Source of the DNA: Methylobacter sp.
Lineage (GTDB): Bacteria; Pseudomonadota; Gammaproteobacteria; Methylococcales; Methylomonadaceae
NCBI RefSeq assembly: GCF_023227905.1
Contig: NZ_JALOCF010000028.1
Span: 1 to 54,295 of the forward strand
Direction of reading: 5' to 3'
DNA length: 54,295 nt
The translations under genes and the position numbers were made by a program. Below are positions 32,001 to 39,630 of the stretch, one piece after another. A model generated the notes under the pieces. The model was not told where the DNA came from. It saw only the letters and a program-made list of their open reading frames with translations, and did not search any database. Within the stretch, counting starts at the first letter, position 1. Every line of letters begins with the position of its first letter.

Positions 32001-32117
32001 CTAATGTTGGTTAGGCGACAAATGCAACAAAAACAGCGACCGATTGCCTGAAAGCCCGCATAAGCCAAATGCAAGCATCGAAACCATTAGCGACTTAGTC
32101 TGCTGCTTGGTAGCCAT
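32001..32117 (-). CDS. 38-aa hypothetical protein
   Basis: ATG two bases after the stop of the 103-aa gene, so it could be translated by coupling. MATKQQTKSLMVSMLAFGLC starts with positive charges and a short hydrophobic run; the rest is GLSGNRSLFLLHLSPNQH. The hydrophobic part is marginal for a membrane helix or signal. No independent ribosome site. Reported with low certainty. Confidence 0.35.
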   Translation of the reverse strand: MATKQQTKSLMVSMLAFGLCGLSGNRSLFLLHLSPNQH

Positions 32118-32119
32118 TG

Positions 32120-32431
32120 TTATGAATCCGGCATTGCCGCCAGACGGTTCTCCAGTTCTGCGCTGACCAAAGCATCGTAATGGCGCTGCAGGATGGAGTC
32201 GGTCGGGCGCGGCCACAGCGCGGATTCGATTTCAGCGCGCAGATGCGTCAGAAAATGCGGCTTGAGCGACGAATCCTCGGGGATTCCCAGTTCTGAGTGC
32301 GAGCCGGAATCACCGGGAGCGACGGATTGTTGGAGAGATTGGGTAGAAGGCGACGTGCTGCTACCGAACGGTAAAAAAGCGCATACTGCGATTAAAAGCA
32401 TTGCCAGAAACAACAGAGTAACTTCGAACAT
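32120..32431 (-). CDS. hypothetical membrane-anchored protein
   Basis: 103 aa. Starts with a hydrophobic helix (FEVTLLFLAMLLIAVCAFLP), then a Ser/Gln-rich linker and a polar, helical C-terminus (FLTHLRAEIESALW, HYDALVSAELENRLAAM). GCGAGGTATTGAT is a fair ribosome site. Not recognised; could be an anchored accessory protein. Located between the cassette-like genes and the minus-strand nif-associated block. Confidence 0.55.
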   Translation of the reverse strand: MFEVTLLFLAMLLIAVCAFLPFGSSTSPSTQSLQQSVAPGDSGSHSELGIPEDSSLKPHFLTHLRAEIESALWPRPTDSILQRHYDALVSAELENRLAAMPDS

Positions 32432-32528
32432 ATCAATACCTCGCGATTATTTGGAAAATGTCGAGTACCCACAGCAGATGGATGGGGAACTCAGGTTTTT
32501 AATAAGCAATTAAAATGCCACGCCGTTT

Positions 32529-32945
32529 TTAAAAGGCATCGATTTTGGCGGCTGCAATCTCCGCCATGAATTGAGCGACCCAGTGTTCGACGCGGGGCAG
32601 GCAGCCGTTCAGCGAGGCCTGCTTTTCCGGGATGGCGAAGAAGTCGGGTTCATGAAGATAGGGGGATGCGAGTCTGCCGACATCGAAGGCATCGTGACTG
32701 AGATCGACGATTCGCCCGCCGATGACGTTGTATTGATGTTCATAGTGGCCGCAGATTGTCCCGCCGAAGACCTGGTTCATGAACAGGCTGCCATATTTGC
32801 ACGATCCGGAAAGATCGGTTGGAACGAGTGCGCCCCGCTCGGCGGCTTGTTCGCACCATTTACGGAACACAAAGATCTTGGCTTGTGCGAAACGTTCGTA
32901 GGAATAGGCAAGTTGTGCTTCCCGGTCTTTAGTCCAATCTGTCAT
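32529..32945 (-). CDS. hypothetical protein, possible transglutaminase-like fold
   Basis: 138 aa from ATG 32945 (MTDWTKDREAQLAYSYERFA). The central segment SGSCKYGSLFMNQVFGG, HYEHQYNVIGGRIVDLSHDA has a Cys at a helix start and a later His/Asp pair, as in transglutaminase/papain-like folds. That is only a pattern match by eye. It belongs to the minus-strand series after the nafY-like gene but is separated from it by a repeat. Confidence 0.6.
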   Translation of the reverse strand: MTDWTKDREAQLAYSYERFAQAKIFVFRKWCEQAAERGALVPTDLSGSCKYGSLFMNQVFGGTICGHYEHQYNVIGGRIVDLSHDAFDVGRLASPYLHEPDFFAIPEKQASLNGCLPRVEHWVAQFMAEIAAAKIDAF

Positions 32946-33000
32946 TTTAAAGACCTTAGGTGATTTCCATGAAAGTCCATCTGACAATTACGCATTTTTC

Positions 33001-33130
33001 TCACCACGAACGACTGTAAGGATGCAGGAGGTAGAGCACCAACAGTAGGCGCTTTAGGCGACGCAGGAGCAGTTGCCGAGACACGAAGAAAAAACATAAA
33101 CTTCGTGTTCTTCGTGTCTTCGTGGTGAAT
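33001..33130. repeat. CACGAAG repeat with nested modules
   Basis: TTCTCACCACGAA, then an insert 33011-33080 from CGACTG to GTTGCCGAG, then ACACGAAG and CTTCGTGTTCTTCGTGTCTTCGTGGTGAA. The insert contains the 47-base module in reverse plus the sub-module CACCAACAGTAGGCGCTTTAGGCG. It separates the nafY-like gene from the 138-aa gene. Confidence 0.75.
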
Positions 33131-33173
33131 AAAAGACTTGATACACAGGCTATATTCTTTACGGGACATTACC

Positions 33174-33887
33174 TTAACAAACCGCGTCATGAGTAAACCT
33201 GACCCGTTCCTCAGCCGAGCGCCCCAGGGCTTTGGCGAACCAGGGCGGCGGCGCATCGAATACTTTCTGAAATTCCTTTAACTGATCAACCGCTTCGGTC
33301 ACATCAGGAATCTTGATCGGGTAAATATCGGCGCGTATCACCTTGGCCGCAGCCGGTCCGCCGATCGATTGCACGAACATGACGTGACAGTCTTTAATCA
33401 AATTGGCGCGGAACAGGTTTCTATCCTCGGCACTGTCGGCTTCAATGGTTGAGCGTATATCGACCAGCCGGTAATCGTGCTGAGACAACTGGTAAACCAG
33501 AAAACGGATGCAGGAGCCGAAATGGCCGTTAATCAGCGCGCCGCTGTTTGAACCTATCGCAACGCGGATCGAATCGGGCATGTCGCCGTCCTTATAAGGC
33601 ATGATTTCCGGCAGGTCTTCATCTTCGGCTTCGTCGCCCCACAGGTAACGCACCGCCAGTTTGATATTGGCAAGGCCGATGCCGATGTCTTCGCCGTCTT
33701 CTTCGCCATCCAGGCTGCCCAAGCCGGTTTTAAGGTTGGTAACGGTGATGGATTTTAATTTTTCATCATCCAGCGGCGAGCCGACGCGCTCGTGTAATAT
33801 TTCCAGCAGCCTCGGTATATCGATACCGGGCAGGATGCGTGATGCTAAGGCAATGCGTAAGGCTAGTTCACGGGGCAAGGCTTCCAT
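33174..33887 (-). CDS. NafY/NifY-like cofactor-binding protein
   Basis: 237 aa. The N-terminal ~95 residues (LPRELALRIALASRILPGID, LLEILHERVG) resemble the apo-dinitrogenase-binding domain of NafY/NifY. The C-terminal part is the FeMo-co-binding NifX/NifB-like domain: RVAIGSNSGALINGHFGSCI with the conserved His, VQSIGGPAAAKVI, and the tail APPPWFAKALG. Such proteins hold FeMo-co and apo-MoFe protein together. A paralogue lies at 48708. In A. vinelandii nafY sits next to rnf1, so this copy may be the NafY equivalent. ATG 33887 follows CAGGAGATTAAA. Confidence 0.88.
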   Translation of the reverse strand: MEALPRELALRIALASRILPGIDIPRLLEILHERVGSPLDDEKLKSITVTNLKTGLGSLDGEEDGEDIGIGLANIKLAVRYLWGDEAEDEDLPEIMPYKDGDMPDSIRVAIGSNSGALINGHFGSCIRFLVYQLSQHDYRLVDIRSTIEADSAEDRNLFRANLIKDCHVMFVQSIGGPAAAKVIRADIYPIKIPDVTEAVDQLKEFQKVFDAPPPWFAKALGRSAEERVRFTHDAVC

Positions 33888-33901
33888 TTTAATCTCCTGA
33901 T

Positions 33902-34339
33902 TTAACAAGCTTGGATGAGTTTGAGTATTTTTCGGGTGGAGGCTAAATCCAGCGCAGTGAAATCGTCGTGCGTTTTAAGGCCTGGATCAGCGCCGGCCGC
34001 CAACAATTGTTCGACAACTTTCTCCCTGCCGCTGGATGCCGCGAAAATCAGGGCAGTCGCGCCGGAGGCGGTGTTTTGATGATTCATATCAATGCCGGCA
34101 TCAACCAGTGCAGCAATGCAATCGCTGCTGTCGGCATAACAGGCGGCCCACAATGCGTTATTGCCGTATTGATCAGTCACATCCAGCGCCGCATTCTGTT
34201 CGAGCAAAAAGCGGAGCACATCGCTACGGCCCTGTTGGCTTGCCAGAATCAAAGGTTCAATGCCGTCACTGTTCTTTAAAACCGGTCGGGCTACAGAGAA
34301 ATAGTTATTTTGTAACCAATCCCGTATTTCAGGCTTCAT
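33902..34339 (-). CDS. ankyrin-repeat protein
   Basis: 145 aa with about three ankyrin repeats: GIEPLILASQQGRSDVLRFL, GNNALWAACYADSSDCIAAL and GATALIFAASSGREKVVEQLLAAGADP, then a partial last one (DDFTALDLASTRKILKLIQA). A protein-binding role is expected. It starts in the stop of the rhodanese gene and lies 14 bases before the nafY-like gene, so the three form an operon. Confidence 0.88.
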   Translation of the reverse strand: MKPEIRDWLQNNYFSVARPVLKNSDGIEPLILASQQGRSDVLRFLLEQNAALDVTDQYGNNALWAACYADSSDCIAALVDAGIDMNHQNTASGATALIFAASSGREKVVEQLLAAGADPGLKTHDDFTALDLASTRKILKLIQAC

Positions 34340-34647
34340 CAGGCTTCCTGATGCTGTTCTTTCCAGCTTGAGTAACCGCCTTCCAGGCTGTAGACATCCT
34401 TAAAGCCGAAATCATGGAAAAATTCGGCAAGATGCTCGCTGGCATGACCGTAATAACAATAAATCAATAAACTGCGCTGTTTGTCGCCGCGTTTGACTAA
34501 TGACTCTTTCAGGCTTTCATGCACATGCAGGGCGTCTTGCAAATGACCGGCCTTATAATCTTTGATAGCCCTACAGTCCAGGATCATAGGCTTGGATTCT
34601 TGAATCAGGGTTTTAGAATCGGCAACAGAGATAATTTTATATTTCAT
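34339..34647 (-). CDS. rhodanese-like sulfurtransferase
   Basis: 102-aa single rhodanese domain. MILDCRAIKDYKAGHLQDAL and the active-site loop IYCYYGHASEHLAEFF with its catalytic Cys, ending VYSLEGGYSSW. It transfers sulfur as a persulfide, and in this setting could support Fe-S assembly; nif-linked rhodaneses are known in A. vinelandii. It overlaps the ankyrin gene by one base and is the first gene of this small operon. Confidence 0.9.
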   Translation of the reverse strand: MKYKIISVADSKTLIQESKPMILDCRAIKDYKAGHLQDALHVHESLKESLVKRGDKQRSLLIYCYYGHASEHLAEFFHDFGFKDVYSLEGGYSSWKEQHQEA

Positions 34648-34834
34648 GGTCGTGTTGATGATTAGGGTTGTAGTAAAGCCAACATTTTGTTGCTATGGAT
34701 GCATCACCAGACTGTTAACGACCCTAGTTTCTTGGCGTTAAAGCCTATATAGATGCCATATAAATTAATCCAGCAAGTTGTTTGCCATAATCCTGAAAAG
34801 GCTCATGTTTTCTGAAGTTTCGAGATTATCAGGC

Positions 34835-34868
34835 AAAAAAAAGCGCCCTAGTCGAGAAAATAGGGCGC
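34835..34868 (-). terminator. rho-independent terminator
   Basis: On the minus strand: GCGCCCTA, loop TTTTCTCGAC, TAGGGCGC, then eight T. It lies 200 bases after the stop of the 189-aa gene at 35068 and closes that transcript. The rest of 34648-35067 is AT-rich with no gene. Confidence 0.85.
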
Positions 34869-35067
34869 AGAAGGTACAACGCTTAGGTAGGAGGCTACGA
34901 CGATAAAACTATTAAGTACATACATTATCTAGCATTAATGATGCCAATATTTAATGCTCAGTTATAGCTATGATCCGGCTCTGTTTAAATAACAATTTGC
35001 ATGATATTTGCACCAAAATCGGCTGTTAATTCTCATGCGTGTTTTGACTTGGTGCGTTACAGGAATC

Positions 35068-35637
35068 CTAGATTGCGCCCACTGCGGCATCTTTAATCAC
35101 CTCAATGGTATTTTCTTCCGCTTCCGCCAATGTAACGAGCGGGGTTTTGGGGTTATATGATTGGGAAGCGGCATAGGCGATGGCGACTTTATCTTCGGCA
35201 GATTGGTTCTTTAGTTCGCTTTTTTCAATATACAGCTCTTCAAGCAGTTCATTCCAAACCAGGCCATCTTTGAAAGGTATCAATTTATAGGTAATGCCTT
35301 CCAGCTCAACCTGCATGCCTTTACCGATATTTTCCACATAGATTAAAGCGATACAGTCCGTTGCAATATCGGCTTTATATTTTTCAACAAAGACCGGGAG
35401 CAAATCGAGCGTAGGCAACAGGCCGTTGATGAATTTAATCTTGTCGTTTTCAACGATCAGGGCGGAATGGATCAGCAGAGCTTCGGGCGGTTTGCGGTCG
35501 GTTGCCGAGCCTTCGCGTAGCGATCCTTCTTTTATAACCAGGTCGCCGCGATAAGCATAAACACCCGCAGTGCCGGTTTGACCGTTGACCAACGTGACAG
35601 TTAATAATCCTTTAGCTTGGTAGGTTTCGAGTAGCAT
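35068..35637 (-). CDS. hypothetical protein in nif region
   Basis: 189 aa. Mostly beta strands in the first part (GLLTVTLVNGQTGTAGVYAY, RGDLVIKEGS) and a helical C-terminus (DKVAIAYAASQSY, EENTIEVIKDAAVGA). No cysteine motif beyond one (TDC) and no membrane segment. I do not recognise the family. GGAGAAAAAAC precedes the ATG. A sigma54-like sequence lies 52 bases upstream and a strong terminator downstream, so it is an independent unit that may be expressed with nif genes. Confidence 0.7.
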   Translation of the reverse strand: MLLETYQAKGLLTVTLVNGQTGTAGVYAYRGDLVIKEGSLREGSATDRKPPEALLIHSALIVENDKIKFINGLLPTLDLLPVFVEKYKADIATDCIALIYVENIGKGMQVELEGITYKLIPFKDGLVWNELLEELYIEKSELKNQSAEDKVAIAYAASQSYNPKTPLVTLAEAEENTIEVIKDAAVGAI

Positions 35638-35688
35638 TGTTTTTTCTCCAGATGGGTAAAGTGCAAGTTTGCGTATTAACCCTAATAA

Positions 35689-35704
35689 AGCAGGGTTTAT
35701 GCCA
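35689..35704 (-). promoter_or_regulatory. sigma54-like promoter upstream of the 189-aa gene
   Basis: TGGCAT-AAACC-CTGCT, two changes from TGGCAC-N5-TTGCW. Upstream, TGTTGATGGTTAGGACA has eleven instead of ten bases between TGT and ACA (35768-35784). Plausible but weaker than the other three. Confidence 0.45.
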
Positions 35705-35834
35705 TATTGGAATGTTGCTATATCTTTCTTTTAAAACAGTGGGATAGAGATGTTTAGGCAGGGTGGCTGTTGATGGTTAGGACAACAACGCCAATTTATT
35801 TTGTAAGAAATTGTCGGGAACCCTACATTTTATT

Positions 35835-36177
35835 GAAAGGAAGATCGCTGGTTCTCAATCCCTGGATTGGGAATAGGAAGGCGAAGCTCCCGGCAATCGC
35901 TCCTGCGTTGCCCTACCTTCTGCATCCATGCAGTGGCAGCTTCGCAATATAGGAAGCTGGAGCTTCCCGCACTGAATTCCCAAGCTGGAGAGACTGTGAA
36001 AGTATTTGTTTAAGAGATTGACCACGGAGGACACTGAGAACACGGAGTTTTTAATTATTGAATGAATGAGATTATTTTCTTCGTGTCCTCGGCAACTGCT
36101 CCTGCGTCGCCTAAAGCGCCTACTGTTGGTGCTCTACCTCCTGCATCCGTGCAGTCGTTCGTGTCTTCGTGGTGAAA
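35835..36177. repeat. repeat-filled region downstream of the DUF364-like gene
   Basis: First a GGTTCTCAATCCCTGGATTGGGAATAGGAAGGCGAAGCTCC type hairpin with an inserted CGGCAATCGCTCCTGCG ... CCATGCAG module (35845-35990). Then a CACGGAG/CTTCGTG element at about 36017-36175 containing the 69-base nested insert 36089-36157. No gene is seen. Confidence 0.7.
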
Positions 36178-36184
36178 AATTGCA

Positions 36185-37153
36185 TTAACTCGATTCGGGG
36201 AGCGCGTCGCTATGCATATCCCACAGCCGCTTATAACTGCTGTCCATGCGCGAAAGTTTGGCCGTTATCTGGTTGAGCCGGACCAATTCAGGAAACCTGC
36301 CTTTGGGACCTGTGCTGTACCATTGCTCCATGGCCAGGGTGAGTTGTTGCCTGTCCGAGTAATCCTGGGCTATCTGGTTCTTCAGCCACATCATGCTGTT
36401 GCCGGGCGTCAGGTCGACTATCCGGTAACGCACCGCGTGGTCAAAGATGCGCACGCCGCCGCCTTCTGCCGCCGTTTGGTACAGTTTTACCGGATCGACA
36501 ACTTCAATTCCGGCCAAATAATCGATTGCGAACTCGTGCAGTTCAGGCAGCCACGGCACGGTCGGCCCCATCAAGACGGTGGTGGCGTGCTGGGCAAGCT
36601 CGGCCAGGCGCGGGAAGGTTTTATTGGTAATCGAACTGGCCGTTAAAAATACCCAGTCGGCATCGGGCAGTAAAAATTCGCAGGCGGGATCGGGATAGTC
36701 GCCCGGCATGGGCTGCCGCTCGATGATGCTGAGATTGAATTGTTCTACATAGCGTTCAATGCCCGGATAATGCCCGACAACGACGACTTTCTTGCCTTGC
36801 AGCCGGGGCAGGAAATGCTCGAAAACCGCCAGATTGGCGCTGTCGGCAGCAGGCAGCAGGGTTATGCCGGAGGGCAGTTCATAGCGATTCAAGCTGCAAT
36901 TAATCGCCGCCATAGCTACTGTGGCTTTGTAAGGCTCCCAATCGGTAATTCCACCGGCCAATTCCGATAATGTTTTACCGGCCAGAGTGCCCGGCCACGG
37001 CAGGGTGCGGGTGGGTATGACGGGGCTCATCGCCAAACCGATATGTTGCGCTTTACAGACCGTCCAGACCAGGCCGATGTTTAAGTCGGTGACTTGGGTA
37101 TCGCTGGCGGTATAGTCCAGCAACAGCTCATAAATTCGCGCCGGATTTTCCAT
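36185..37153 (-). CDS. DUF364/DUF4213 (putative metal-chelation) protein
   Basis: 322 aa. The N-terminal part (GLVWTVCKAQHIGLAMSP, LAGGITDWEPYKATVAMAAI) is DUF4213-like and the C-terminal part is the DUF364 Rossmann-like domain: GKKVVVVGHYPGIERYVEQF, DADWVFLTASSITNKTFPRL and TTVLMGPTVPWLPELHEFAI. The family is annotated as putative heavy-metal chelation. In a nif context handling of molybdenum or a related metal is an attractive guess, not shown. Six bases after the 37159 gene, so same operon. Confidence 0.78.
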   Translation of the reverse strand: MENPARIYELLLDYTASDTQVTDLNIGLVWTVCKAQHIGLAMSPVIPTRTLPWPGTLAGKTLSELAGGITDWEPYKATVAMAAINCSLNRYELPSGITLLPAADSANLAVFEHFLPRLQGKKVVVVGHYPGIERYVEQFNLSIIERQPMPGDYPDPACEFLLPDADWVFLTASSITNKTFPRLAELAQHATTVLMGPTVPWLPELHEFAIDYLAGIEVVDPVKLYQTAAEGGGVRIFDHAVRYRIVDLTPGNSMMWLKNQIAQDYSDRQQLTLAMEQWYSTGPKGRFPELVRLNQITAKLSRMDSSYKRLWDMHSDALPESS

Positions 37154-37158
37154 ATCGG

Positions 37159-37533
37159 CTATGCAGGCATTTCCAGCAGCTTGGCTTCAGATTTAATCTG
37201 TTCGGCTTTGCCCCAGGCTGTAACGCTTTCAACAAAGCGGCTGGACTTGCTCGGATGCGGCTTGACGACATCGTATTCCGCATAAAAAGTGCCGTCGCTA
37301 TTAAACTGAAGCCTGCCGATACGCTGTTTTTGAGCGACGTCATACCAGTAGCCGGACAAGTTATGTCCGCCTGTATAAGGGTCTTTGACCAGTACAAAGA
37401 CGGCCTCATCGTAATGCGGGTAGCGTTGAAGTTCCGCCGAGGTAAAGCCCAACTCGTTGATTTCTTCAGTCAGCCTCTGGCAAATGGACGTACCCAGGTT
37501 GCGGTTGGTTTTGATGTGCTCAGACAAATCCAT
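37159..37533 (-). CDS. hypothetical nif-associated protein
   Basis: 124 aa from ATG 37533, preceded by AGAGGAACTCTT. N-terminal helix (SEHIKTNRNLGTSICQRLTE) then strands (YDEAVFVLVKDPYTGGHNLS, GYWYDVAQKQRIGRLQFNSD, TFYAEYDVV). It looks like a small globular protein. I do not know the family name. Wedged between the [2Fe-2S] ferredoxin and DUF364-like genes with 14 and 5 bases on either side, so they act as one operon. Confidence 0.7.
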   Translation of the reverse strand: MDLSEHIKTNRNLGTSICQRLTEEINELGFTSAELQRYPHYDEAVFVLVKDPYTGGHNLSGYWYDVAQKQRIGRLQFNSDGTFYAEYDVVKPHPSKSSRFVESVTAWGKAEQIKSEAKLLEMPA

Positions 37534-37547
37534 AAGAGTTCCTCTCG

Positions 37548-37871
37548 CTACCAAATTTCGGCAGGAACCATTAGCTCGGCAACCGGCTCGCCGCCGAGCA
37601 GATGTTGCTCGATGATGGTAAGAACATCGTCTTTCTTCAGCTTACCGTACATAACCCCGTCGGGATAAACCAGAACGCTGGGCCCCATCATGCAAGGCCC
37701 CATGCAGCCGGTGTTGGTCAGGGCGATTTTTTCGAACAGGTTGCGGGCTTGGATTTCATTCATGAACTCATTCATGATTTCAGCGCAACCGCTGCTGGCG
37801 CAGGAGCCGCGAGGATGACCCTGCGGACGGTTTTGGGTGCATACGAATACGTGTTTTTCGGGTCTTGGCAT
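37548..37871 (-). CDS. thioredoxin-like [2Fe-2S] ferredoxin
   Basis: 107 aa with the thioredoxin-fold ferredoxin pattern: HVFVCTQNRPQGHPRGSC gives the first two Cys, and NTGCMGPCMMGPSVLVYPD the second pair. Homologous to the [2Fe-2S] ferredoxin encoded in the A. vinelandii nif region. It may deliver electrons or serve as a redox partner in cluster assembly. First gene of a three-gene operon with 37159 and 36185. Confidence 0.92.
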   Translation of the reverse strand: MPRPEKHVFVCTQNRPQGHPRGSCASSGCAEIMNEFMNEIQARNLFEKIALTNTGCMGPCMMGPSVLVYPDGVMYGKLKKDDVLTIIEQHLLGGEPVAELMVPAEIW

Positions 37872-37914
37872 GGTTTTGTTCCTTAATTCTAGAGAGATTG
37901 TTCAATCTACGAAA

Positions 37915-38360
37915 ATATTCAAAAGTTTTTGATTCACCACGAAGGCACGAAGGACACGAAGTTCTTGGTAGTTCCCACGCTCCGGAGACTGTGAAAGTAT
38001 TATCCGAATTACGCTAAAAACATTTTTCACCACGAAGACACGAACGACTGCATGGACAGATATTTGCTCCTGCAATATCTGCATTTCCCACGTCCCTGTG
38101 GGTCATGCAGGAGGTACGACTCCACGGATGGAGGAGGTAGAGCAATGCAGGGAGCAATTGCCGAGAGCACCAACAGTAGGCGCTTTAGGCGCAGCTTCCG
38201 CTCCTGCTCACGCTAAGTACCTACATCCATGTAGGCAACGCAGGAGCAGTTGCCGAGAGCACGAAGCTTTCAATGCATTGAATTAAAACGATTGTTTTTC
38301 TTCGTGTCCTTCGTGTCTTCGTGGTGAATTATTTCGTGTCTTTCGTGCTTTTCGTGGACA
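37915..38360. repeat. 450-base composite repeat region
   Basis: A chain of modules: TTCACCACGAAGGCACGAAGG, a GTTCCCACGCTCCGGAG fragment, CACCACGAAGACACGAACGACTGCATGG, GGTCATGCAGGAGGTACGAC, GGAGGTAGAGCAATGCAGGG, CACCAACAGTAGGCGCTTTAGGCG, TACCTACATCCATGTAGGCAACG, then CTTCGTGTCCTTCGTGTCTTCGTGGTGAA. The most complex example of nested insertions in the window. It divides the fdxB operon from the [2Fe-2S] ferredoxin operon. Confidence 0.75.
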
Positions 38361-38369
38361 AATCGCCTG

Positions 38370-38687
38370 TTACGCAGCTTGTTTATGTTCATGGGTAAAA
38401 CAGCTTTTCGGACATACTTTGGAGCACGCTTCGCAGCCGATACAATCGAGTTTGTTCTTTAAGCTCATAACCATGCTGTTGTCATCGTCGTCCTCGAAAT
38501 CGCCGTAATCATCATCAAAATAATCAGCATCAAGCACATCGGCTTTTTCGACCAAATCGAACACATCGCGCGGGCAGACTTTAAAGCAGCGTCCGCAACC
38601 GATGCAGGTTTTTTGATTGATGTCGGTGACGTAAGCGGGCGTCCACTCCGTGCCGCCAAAGGTCACGCCGGTTACAAAATCAGACAT
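38370..38687 (-). CDS. fdxB: nif-specific ferredoxin III (FdxB)
   Basis: 105 aa with two 4Fe-4S motifs: CIGCGRCFKVCP and CIGCEACSKVCPKSC. A strongly acidic insert (about residues 50-70, mostly Asp) lies between them, as in the FdxB family. Thought to support FeMo-co synthesis or electron supply. Start SDFVTGVTFGGTEWTPAYVT is typical. It is the last gene of the nifE operon. Confidence 0.94.
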   Translation of the reverse strand: MSDFVTGVTFGGTEWTPAYVTDINQKTCIGCGRCFKVCPRDVFDLVEKADVLDADYFDDDYGDFEDDDDNSMVMSLKNKLDCIGCEACSKVCPKSCFTHEHKQAA

Positions 38688-38701
38688 GGTGATTCTCCTG
38701 C

Positions 38702-38914
38702 TCAGGCCGCATCGCTTTGAGCGGCGATTAGTTTTTGGTTGGCTTCATCCCAGGCTTTACAGGCATCGTAAGTCGCCTGGGCAATGCCCAACAGTTCGCC
38801 ATAAGCGTCAGGCAGGCGGTCTTCGATCAGGTCATGCAATTCCATCGCCTGCTCGCTGGCCAGACGCTTGGTTTTTTTAACTTGTTTTTCCAGTTTTTTT
38901 AGTTCTTCGGACAT
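38702..38914 (-). CDS. CCE_0567-family (Rop-like) metalloprotein
   Basis: 70-aa two-helix protein: EELKKLEKQVKKTKRLASEQ, AMELHDLIEDRLPDAYGELL and ATYDACKAWDEANQKL. The family, found next to nifX and DUF269 in many diazotrophs, forms a helical hairpin and is reported to bind metal. His26 and the acidic residues around it would be candidate ligands. GGAGGCTGGATC precedes the ATG. Confidence 0.9.
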   Translation of the reverse strand: MSEELKKLEKQVKKTKRLASEQAMELHDLIEDRLPDAYGELLGIAQATYDACKAWDEANQKLIAAQSDAA

Positions 38915-38926
38915 GATCCAGCCTCC

Positions 38927-39400
38927 TTAATCGGTTGCCGCCGCATTGTATTTTTCGATTAAGCCGAGCGCTTTTTCGACGGTTTGGTCGCTTTTTTCGC
39001 GTAGGTCTTCCAAGCTTGAGAAACCGAAACGATGCGTATCGCGCAGGATTTTATCGACCACAATCAGTTTGCCGACCATGATCAACGCCCGGCCGAAACC
39101 TTCGTGGCTGAGATGAACCATCGGCGCCGCCATCAGGCCGGATTTCTTCTCAATCAGTGTGGCGAGTGAGTTGTAATAGGCTTTTAACCGGGCAATGGTG
39201 ATTTCATCAGGGTCGCCGATGACCGGAATGTTCTTTTTACGATCCTTGGTTAATACAATCGGGTCGATGATTTTGGCTTCCGACCAGCCTTCATAGGTAT
39301 CGTAAGTATCGATTGCACGTAATTGCTTGATCATGTCTTTGACGATGTCGGAACTCAGGTTGGCGTCGTCTTCTTGTACGACTAATGCAGCGGTGGCCAT
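38927..39400 (-). CDS. NifX-associated protein (DUF269)
   Basis: 157-aa protein of the family always found beside nifX. Seen are VKDMIKQLRAIDTYDTYEGW, RLKAYYNSLATLIEKKSGLM and SHEGFGRALIMVGKLIVVDK, with FGFSSLEDLREKSDQTVEKA at the end. The function is unproven; a role in FeMo-co maturation is usually assumed. The ATG follows GGAGAAAAAC. It is separated from nifX by a 230-base gap of repeats but in the same direction. Confidence 0.92.
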   Translation of the reverse strand: MATAALVVQEDDANLSSDIVKDMIKQLRAIDTYDTYEGWSEAKIIDPIVLTKDRKKNIPVIGDPDEITIARLKAYYNSLATLIEKKSGLMAAPMVHLSHEGFGRALIMVGKLIVVDKILRDTHRFGFSSLEDLREKSDQTVEKALGLIEKYNAAATD

Positions 39401-39427
39401 GTTTTTCTCCGTTATATAAAGTAAGCA

Positions 39428-39494
39428 GTAGGGTACGCATCGCGTACCATTTTCAAAGTCATAGTCATAGAAAGGTACGCGATGCGTACCCTAC
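39428..39494. repeat. GTAGGGTACGC palindromic repeat, copy 2
   Basis: GTAGGGTACGCATCGCGTACC and GGTACGCGATGCGTACCCTAC in inverted orientation with 25 bases between. It lies inside the nifE operon between nifX and the DUF269 gene. Confidence 0.88.
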
Positions 39495-39540
39495 ACTTGC
39501 TCGTTCCCAAGCAAGAGCTTGAGAACGAGCGCTATGGTGT

Positions 39541-39617
39541 CGTAGGAGCGGGCCATGCCCGCGAGATGCTGACGACATTTATTAAGTTAATATCGCGGGC
39601 ATGGCCCGCTCCTACAA
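39541..39617. repeat. GTAGGAGCGGGCCATGCCCGCG inverted repeat
   Basis: GTAGGAGCGGGCC-ATGCCCGCGA at 39541 is mirrored by TCGCGGGCATGGCCCGCTCCTAC ending at 39617, a near-perfect 23-base stem with about 30 bases between. A second, different repeat type in the same nifX-DUF269 gap. In RNA it would be a very stable hairpin just after the nifX stop. Confidence 0.85.
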
Positions 39618-39630
39618 ACAAGAGGCAATA

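Noticed and set aside
37915..38360. Regular repeats that might be a CRISPR array
   Set aside because: Repeat units differ in length and order, there are no constant-length spacers, and no cas gene is present; these are nested palindromic elements.
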